Shown: piece by piece, positions 59,705-64,000 of the stretch
Layout of the letters: each line of letters begins with the position of its first letter
How positions within the stretch are numbered: position 1 is the first letter of the stretch
Origin: Halieaceae bacterium UBA4452
GTDB lineage: Bacteria; Pseudomonadota; Gammaproteobacteria; Pseudomonadales; Halieaceae
Reading direction: 5' to 3'
DNA length: 64,000 nt
NCBI GenBank assembly: GCA_002389505.1
Contig: DGPA01000019.1
Location: 76,040-140,039, forward strand
The notes under the pieces: generated by a model
Databases searched by the model: none
Seen by the model: the letters and a program-made list of their open reading frames with translations, nothing else
Told to the model about the DNA's origin: nothing
Program-made: the position numbers and the translations under genes

Positions 59705-61468
59705 ATGCAAAACGTGGCAATTGCTGACCAAACCGTTGAACTGCACGACCCGCAAACGTTCATCACCAAGTATGTCTGGAGCCAAGACCATAAAGTCATT
59801 GCTATCCAGTACAGCTTAACGGCTATCTTCGTCGGTTTGGTGGCGCTGGTCCTGTCCGGACTCATGCGGCTGCAGTTGGGGTTCCCCGATACCTTCGACT
59901 TTATTACCCCCAGCTCTTACCTGCAGTTTGTGACCATGCATGGAATGATTATGGTGGTGTACCTGCTTACCGCACTGTTACTGGGTGGCTTTGGTAACTA
60001 CATGATCCCGCTGATGATCGGCGCAAGAGATATGGTATTTCCGTTCATGAATATGCTCAGTTTTTGGGTATATCTTTTGTCGGTGATTGTTTTGATGGCC
60101 AGTTTCTTCGTTCCTGGTGGACCGACCGGAGCCGGCTGGACCCTGTATCCACCTCAGGCCATCCTGGAGGGCACCCCAGGCAGCGATTGGGGCATTATAT
60201 TGATGCTGGTGTCCTTGGCCATTTTCATTGTCGCTTTCACGATGGGCGGCCTCAACTACGTGACGACCGTTATTCAGGCCCGCACCCACGGCATGACTAT
60301 GATGCGTATGCCGCTGACAATATGGGGCATCTTTACGGCCACTATTCTCGGCCTCTTAGCGTTCCCGGCGCTTTTGGTCAGCGCCATTATGATGCTGTTT
60401 GATAAAATCCTGGGCACTAGCTTTTTTATGCCAGCACTGGTGTCACTGGGTGAGAATCTCGACTATAGCGGCGGTAGCCCGGTCTTGTTTCAACACTTAT
60501 TCTGGTTTTTCGGACATCCAGAGGTGTACATTGTCGCGCTACCAGCCTTTGGCATGGTATCTGATGTACTCGCTACCCACGCGCGCAAGAACATCTTTGG
60601 CTATCGCATGATGGTGTGGGCGATTGTTGGGATTGGTGGACTGAGCTTTGTGGTGTGGGCGCACCATATGTATGTCAGCGGTATGCACCCGGCCTTTGGC
60701 TTTTTCTTCGCTACCACCACTCTAATTATTGCGGTACCCACGGCCATTAAGGTCTACAACTGGGTCCTCACCCTGTACCGAGGCAATATTCAACTCACGG
60801 TACCTATGTTATTCGCCATAGGGTTCATATTTACCTTCACTCACGGCGGACTGACCGGTCTGTTCCTAGGCAACGTCACCATTGACCTGCCGCTGTCTGA
60901 CACCTATTTCGTGGTAGCACACTTCCATATGGTGATGGGCGTGTCACCGGTTATGGTCTTGTTTGCCGCGGTGTATCACTGGTATCCACTGTTTACGGGC
61001 AGGATGTTCAATGAGAAATTAGGCAAGGCACACTTCTGGCTGACGTTCTTGGGCGCTTACGCTGTTTATTTGCCCATGCACTACATCGGTTTACTCGGTG
61101 TGCCCCGTCGTTACTTCGCTATGGGCACTACCGACTTTATTCCTGAGTCAGCGTTCACCCTGAATGCGAGCATTACCGTTTCAGCGCTGATCGTCGGCCT
61201 GAGCCAATTGATCTTCCTCTATAACCTATTTTGGAGTCTTCGCTACGGAAAGCCCGCGGGCCACAACCCCTGGGGAGCTACCAGCCTAGAATGGCAGACA
61301 CCGGATGTGCCGCCCCATCATGGCAACTGGGGTAAGGAGCTCCCCGTTGTGTACCGCTGGGCCTATGACTATGGCGTGCCCGGGGTTGAGCAAGATTTCA
61401 TTCCGCAGAATCATCCGGTGACCGATGCAGAGCATACGGCAGGGGAACCTGAGGGGAGTAAGGCATGA
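59705..61468 (+). CDS. coxA: Cytochrome c oxidase subunit I
   Basis: The 587 aa haem-copper oxidase subunit has about 12 membrane helices. It carries the A1-type Glu in G-H-P-E-V-Y-I, the CuB histidines W-A-H-H-M-Y and the haem-ligand pair in V-V-A-H-F-H-M-V-M. It reduces O2 to water and pumps protons in the inner membrane. AAGGAG precedes the ATG; its stop overlaps the next start (ATGA). Confidence 0.95.
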   Translation: MQNVAIADQTVELHDPQTFITKYVWSQDHKVIAIQYSLTAIFVGLVALVLSGLMRLQLGFPDTFDFITPSSYLQFVTMHGMIMVVYLLTALLLGGFGNYMIPLMIGARDMVFPFMNMLSFWVYLLSVIVLMASFFVPGGPTGAGWTLYPPQAILEGTPGSDWGIILMLVSLAIFIVAFTMGGLNYVTTVIQARTHGMTMMRMPLTIWGIFTATILGLLAFPALLVSAIMMLFDKILGTSFFMPALVSLGENLDYSGGSPVLFQHLFWFFGHPEVYIVALPAFGMVSDVLATHARKNIFGYRMMVWAIVGIGGLSFVVWAHHMYVSGMHPAFGFFFATTTLIIAVPTAIKVYNWVLTLYRGNIQLTVPMLFAIGFIFTFTHGGLTGLFLGNVTIDLPLSDTYFVVAHFHMVMGVSPVMVLFAAVYHWYPLFTGRMFNEKLGKAHFWLTFLGAYAVYLPMHYIGLLGVPRRYFAMGTTDFIPESAFTLNASITVSALIVGLSQLIFLYNLFWSLRYGKPAGHNPWGATSLEWQTPDVPPHHGNWGKELPVVYRWAYDYGVPGVEQDFIPQNHPVTDAEHTAGEPEGSKA

Positions 61469-62148
61469 AATTTTTTAAAACCCTCGGCACAAAGCCGTGG
61501 CTGCACGATGGCGATGTAGGTGCGGTCGCCGTGGATTACTCTGGACCCCACATTGATGCGGCGTCGCGAATTGCCCTTCGGTTTATCCTCGTCGTGGTGA
61601 GCGTTATTTTCTTCTTGTTCATCATTACGTTTCTCGCTCGTTCACAATACCCGGATTTCGAAGCGCTATCTGGGGCGCCATGGCAGCCCTTTACCGACCC
61701 TTCACGTCTTTGGATTAACACTGCGCTGCTGGCATTGGCGAGTGCCGCTATGCAGCTGGGGGTATCGGGAGCGCGGCAAGGCAAACTGAATATGACCGTG
61801 ACTGGCATCAGCAGTGCAGTCTGTTTTACCGTGTTGTTTATCGTCGCCCAGCTAGATTTGTGGATGCACCTGCAATCCATGGGCTTTTATATCAATAGCA
61901 ACCCTGCCAACAGCTATTTCTACATGCTGACAGCCATACATGGCTTGCACATCATGGGTGGCCTAATTGTGTTGACTAATGTGGTGTTTCGAGTCTGGTA
62001 TGACAACAGCCCAGAAAGCCTTGGCGCTCCCCTGCAACTGTGCACGACCTACTGGCATTTTCTTTTGGGCGTTTGGCTGGTGCTATTCGCATTACTCACT
62101 AGCCGACCAGAAACCATTAATGCTCTGGCCGCCATGTGTGGATTTTGA
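61465..62148 (+). CDS. Cytochrome c oxidase subunit III-like protein, first copy
   Basis: The 227 aa membrane protein has five to six helices and subunit III marks: L-D-L-W-M-H-L, A-I-H-G-L-H-I-M-G-G near residue 152 and the C-terminal T-T-Y-W-H-F-L-L-G-V-W-L. It begins within the coxA stop. A second subunit III-like gene follows 9 bp later, and the two differ, so each may fill a separate role. Confidence 0.86.
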   Translation: MKFFKTLGTKPWLHDGDVGAVAVDYSGPHIDAASRIALRFILVVVSVIFFLFIITFLARSQYPDFEALSGAPWQPFTDPSRLWINTALLALASAAMQLGVSGARQGKLNMTVTGISSAVCFTVLFIVAQLDLWMHLQSMGFYINSNPANSYFYMLTAIHGLHIMGGLIVLTNVVFRVWYDNSPESLGAPLQLCTTYWHFLLGVWLVLFALLTSRPETINALAAMCGF

Positions 62149-62157
62149 GGAACGTTC

Positions 62158-62838
62158 ATGACAGCGCAAAGTAATGAAACTACCGCCTACACTGAGCCCG
62201 GCATCAAGGGCATGGTGTCCGATTGGGTAGGCGACAAACAAGTATTCGACATGCCCTGGGGCAAGTTGATGATGTGGTTATTCCTTCTCAGCGATACCTT
62301 CATCTTCTCAGTGTTTTTGACCGGCTACATGAATGTCAGGCTATCGGCGACCGATAGCTGGCCCAACACCAGTGAGGTGTTTGCGCTGACCATTTTTGGA
62401 TCCCACCTGCCCTTGGTGTTGATCGCAATTATGACGTTTATTTTAATTACTAGCAGCGGCACCATGGCCATGGCGGTGAACTTTGCCTACAGCGGTAATA
62501 AGCGCGTCACGGTTATACTCATTACGCTGACGGCTATTCTTGGTGCGTCATTTGTGGGTATGCAAGCCTTCGAATGGTCAAAGCTGATAGAGGAGGGGGT
62601 TAGACCTTGGGAGAATCCCTTCGGCGCTGCTCAATTTGGCTCCGCTTTCTTCATGATTACCGGCTTCCACGGTCTGCACGTGACCGGAGGTGTCATTTAT
62701 CTCCTTGTGGTTGCGCGCAAAGTGGCGCGTGGGGACTACGATAAAAAAGGCTATGCCATTGTCGAGATTGTTGGCCTTTATTGGCACTTTGTGGACTTGG
62801 TGTGGGTGTTTATTTTTGCATTCTTTTATTTGTGGTGA
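62158..62838 (+). CDS. coxC: Cytochrome c oxidase subunit III
   Basis: The 226 aa protein matches subunit III: L-L-S-D-T-F-I-F-S-V-F near the first helix, G-M-Q-A-F-E-W, T-G-F-H-G-L-H-V-T-G-G and L-Y-W-H-F-V-D-L-V-W-V-F at the end. The typical Y-W-H-F-V-D-x-V-W motif makes it the more canonical copy. GAGGAAC lies before the ATG. Confidence 0.9.
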   Translation: MTAQSNETTAYTEPGIKGMVSDWVGDKQVFDMPWGKLMMWLFLLSDTFIFSVFLTGYMNVRLSATDSWPNTSEVFALTIFGSHLPLVLIAIMTFILITSSGTMAMAVNFAYSGNKRVTVILITLTAILGASFVGMQAFEWSKLIEEGVRPWENPFGAAQFGSAFFMITGFHGLHVTGGVIYLLVVARKVARGDYDKKGYAIVEIVGLYWHFVDLVWVFIFAFFYLW

Positions 62839-62847
62839 GGTTATGTG

Positions 62848-63165
62848 ATGAGTGAAGAAGCTGGCCAGCAGCACCCCATAGGCATCTATCTGAAAATTTG
62901 GTTGTTGCTTTTCGTATTGAGCGCGTTTTCTTATATGGTGGATTTTTTCCAGCTACAAGGTTACCTGCGTTGGACGCTGATTTTGGTGTTCATGTTCCTC
63001 AAAGCGGGCCTCATCCTGGCGATTTTTATGCATGTCGCCTGGGAGCGGCTGTCGCTACAGTATGTTCTGTTCGTCCCGCCCATAGCGCTGGTTGTTCTCG
63101 TTACGCTCATGGCTATTGAAGGCGACTACACCTTCCTCACTCGATTGGACTTTTTCGATCGCTGA
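62848..63165 (+). CDS. Cytochrome c oxidase subunit IV
   Basis: The 105 aa protein has three hydrophobic helices (I-W-L-L-L-F-V-L-S-A-F-S-Y, I-L-V-F-M-F-L-K-A-G-L-I-L-A-I-F-M-H near residue 45-65, and V-L-F-V-P-P-I-A-L-V-V-L). This is the bacterial subunit IV/CyoD-like pattern. A GTG one codon earlier is an alternative start. It lies between subunit III and the SCO gene. Confidence 0.85.
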   Translation: MSEEAGQQHPIGIYLKIWLLLFVLSAFSYMVDFFQLQGYLRWTLILVFMFLKAGLILAIFMHVAWERLSLQYVLFVPPIALVVLVTLMAIEGDYTFLTRLDFFDR

Positions 63166-63166
63166 A

Positions 63167-63871
63167 ATGGAAGATAACAATGGAGCTTCCTCTGCACGCA
63201 AGCGAATGCAGCGGGGGTTTACTCTTGCCAATATCGTTATTGTCTTAGTCGCCGCATACGTTCTGTTGAGTCGGTCAGACGTTCCACCCCTTATCAACGG
63301 CATACTGTTGCCAGAGGGTCGACCGCTAGCGACATTCAGTTTGCTGGATCACCGCAGCCAAGTCTTCAATAACAGCCATCTGCAGGGGCGCTGGAGTTTA
63401 GTGTCTTACGGGTTTACCACCTGCCCAGATATTTGCCCTACCACCCTGTCAGAATTGAGCGTGGTCGCAAGGCGGTTACAGGAACGAGGACATAACGACC
63501 TCAACGTTCTCTTTTACACCGTCGATCATCGGCGCGATACCGTGTCTCAGTTGGCAAGTTATATACCTTACTTCCATCCAGATTTTATTGGTTTGACCCA
63601 TGTCGATGGTGGCGACAACGGCCACCTCCCTTTCGAGCAGGGCCTGGGCATTATGGCGCAACTGGTACCAGTGACCGATTCTGAGGGCGATCTTAGCGCT
63701 AACGACTATGAGGTTAGCCACGGGGTCACCCTGTTTTTGCTAAACCCGAAAGGTCAGTTACAGGCTATTTTTAAGCCGCGCTACAACGACCCTAGCCATG
63801 GGGTGGTGTTTGAGCCCGACACCGTTATCAAGGACTATCTAGCTATTCGCAACTACTTGAGCGCGCTCTAG
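63167..63871 (+). CDS. SCO1/SenC/PrrC copper chaperone
   Basis: The 234 aa protein has an N-terminal membrane anchor (about 20-36) and a thioredoxin-like domain with the copper motif C-P-D-I-C-P near residue 90 and the distal His in V-S-H-G-V-T-L-F. SCO proteins load or reduce the CuA site of subunit II. Its ATG lies one base after the subunit IV stop. Nearly complete family features make the call firm. Confidence 0.9.
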   Translation: MEDNNGASSARKRMQRGFTLANIVIVLVAAYVLLSRSDVPPLINGILLPEGRPLATFSLLDHRSQVFNNSHLQGRWSLVSYGFTTCPDICPTTLSELSVVARRLQERGHNDLNVLFYTVDHRRDTVSQLASYIPYFHPDFIGLTHVDGGDNGHLPFEQGLGIMAQLVPVTDSEGDLSANDYEVSHGVTLFLLNPKGQLQAIFKPRYNDPSHGVVFEPDTVIKDYLAIRNYLSAL

Positions 63872-64000
63872 AGCGATCTAATGTGTGTCGCCCTTCTGAT
63901 CTGCTTAAAGATAAGTGCGGCGACTCAGCCAGCGTGCTCCGGCCTAGCCATCAATGTCACTCATGTTATAGATCGTACTAACCGGCAGCAGTGCATGGCG

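Noticed and set aside
63881..64000. Open frame from an ATG to the window end
   Set aside because: Forty codons only, no ribosome site, no recognisable motif; it may be a truncated gene but cannot be supported.
1..64000. tRNA, rRNA, CRISPR arrays, transposons, prophage
   Set aside because: Reading the gaps showed no cloverleaf-like or T-loop sequence, no regular repeat-spacer array, and no transposase, integrase or phage gene.

Overview
The window looks like a chromosomal segment of a moderately GC-rich, aerobic, probably marine gammaproteobacterium. The support is a TonB gene followed by a secreted TPR protein, CspA, pyruvate kinase, a TonB-dependent receptor, many short-chain dehydrogenases and side-path hydrolases, and an aa3-type oxidase whose subunit II carries two cytochrome c domains. 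A Cellvibrionales-like origin (Halieaceae/Spongiibacteraceae type) is an inference from gene style, not something the sequence proves. I see no rRNA, tRNA, CRISPR array, transposase, integrase or phage gene.

Layout. 1-5.7 kb is housekeeping: tonB (cut by the window edge), TPR protein, cspA, pyk, a small unknown gene, an MscS-type channel and a SnoaL-like protein. 5.8-14.7 kb is a forward run of oxidative and hydrolytic genes: a two-subunit molybdenum hydroxylase of the isoquinoline 1-oxidoreductase type, a lipoprotein sorbosone dehydrogenase, a D-aminoacylase-like amidohydrolase, a threonine aldolase, a GST and a serine hydrolase. 15.2-21.8 kb holds two SDRs, a SlyD-like FKBP, a 2-oxoglutarate dioxygenase/HD-oxygenase pair strongly resembling the TmpA/TmpB organophosphonate pathway, and a secreted endonuclease I.

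22-57.3 kb is a long accessory catabolic region of about 35 genes in short divergent operons. It has transporters (MFS x2, SSS symporter, TonB-dependent receptor) and two copies of a module made of an unusual class I methyltransferase and a small coiled-coil protein. Paralogous SDRs lie near both copies. Further paralogue sets are three small membrane proteins, two unknown 240-250 aa proteins and three two-domain VOC proteins. Enzymes for C-N bonds (isochorismatase-fold amidase, two PuuE-like deacetylases, a nitrilase-fold protein lacking its usual Cys and Lys) lie beside a candidate hydroxy-diacid route (LeuCD-like hydratase, CaiB-type CoA transferase, HMG-CoA-lyase-like lyase, aldehyde dehydrogenase). 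No transcription regulator is recognisable in this region. Its substrate cannot be named from sequence alone.

57.6-63.9 kb is a small membrane protein followed by a tight oxidase operon: coxB with two haem-c domains, coxA, two successive subunit III-type genes, subunit IV and a SCO-family copper chaperone.

The best candidates for something undescribed are the duplicated methyltransferase/coiled-coil module with its satellite families and the LeuCD/CoA-transferase/lyase set. The TmpAB-like pair is a known but rarely annotated pathway.
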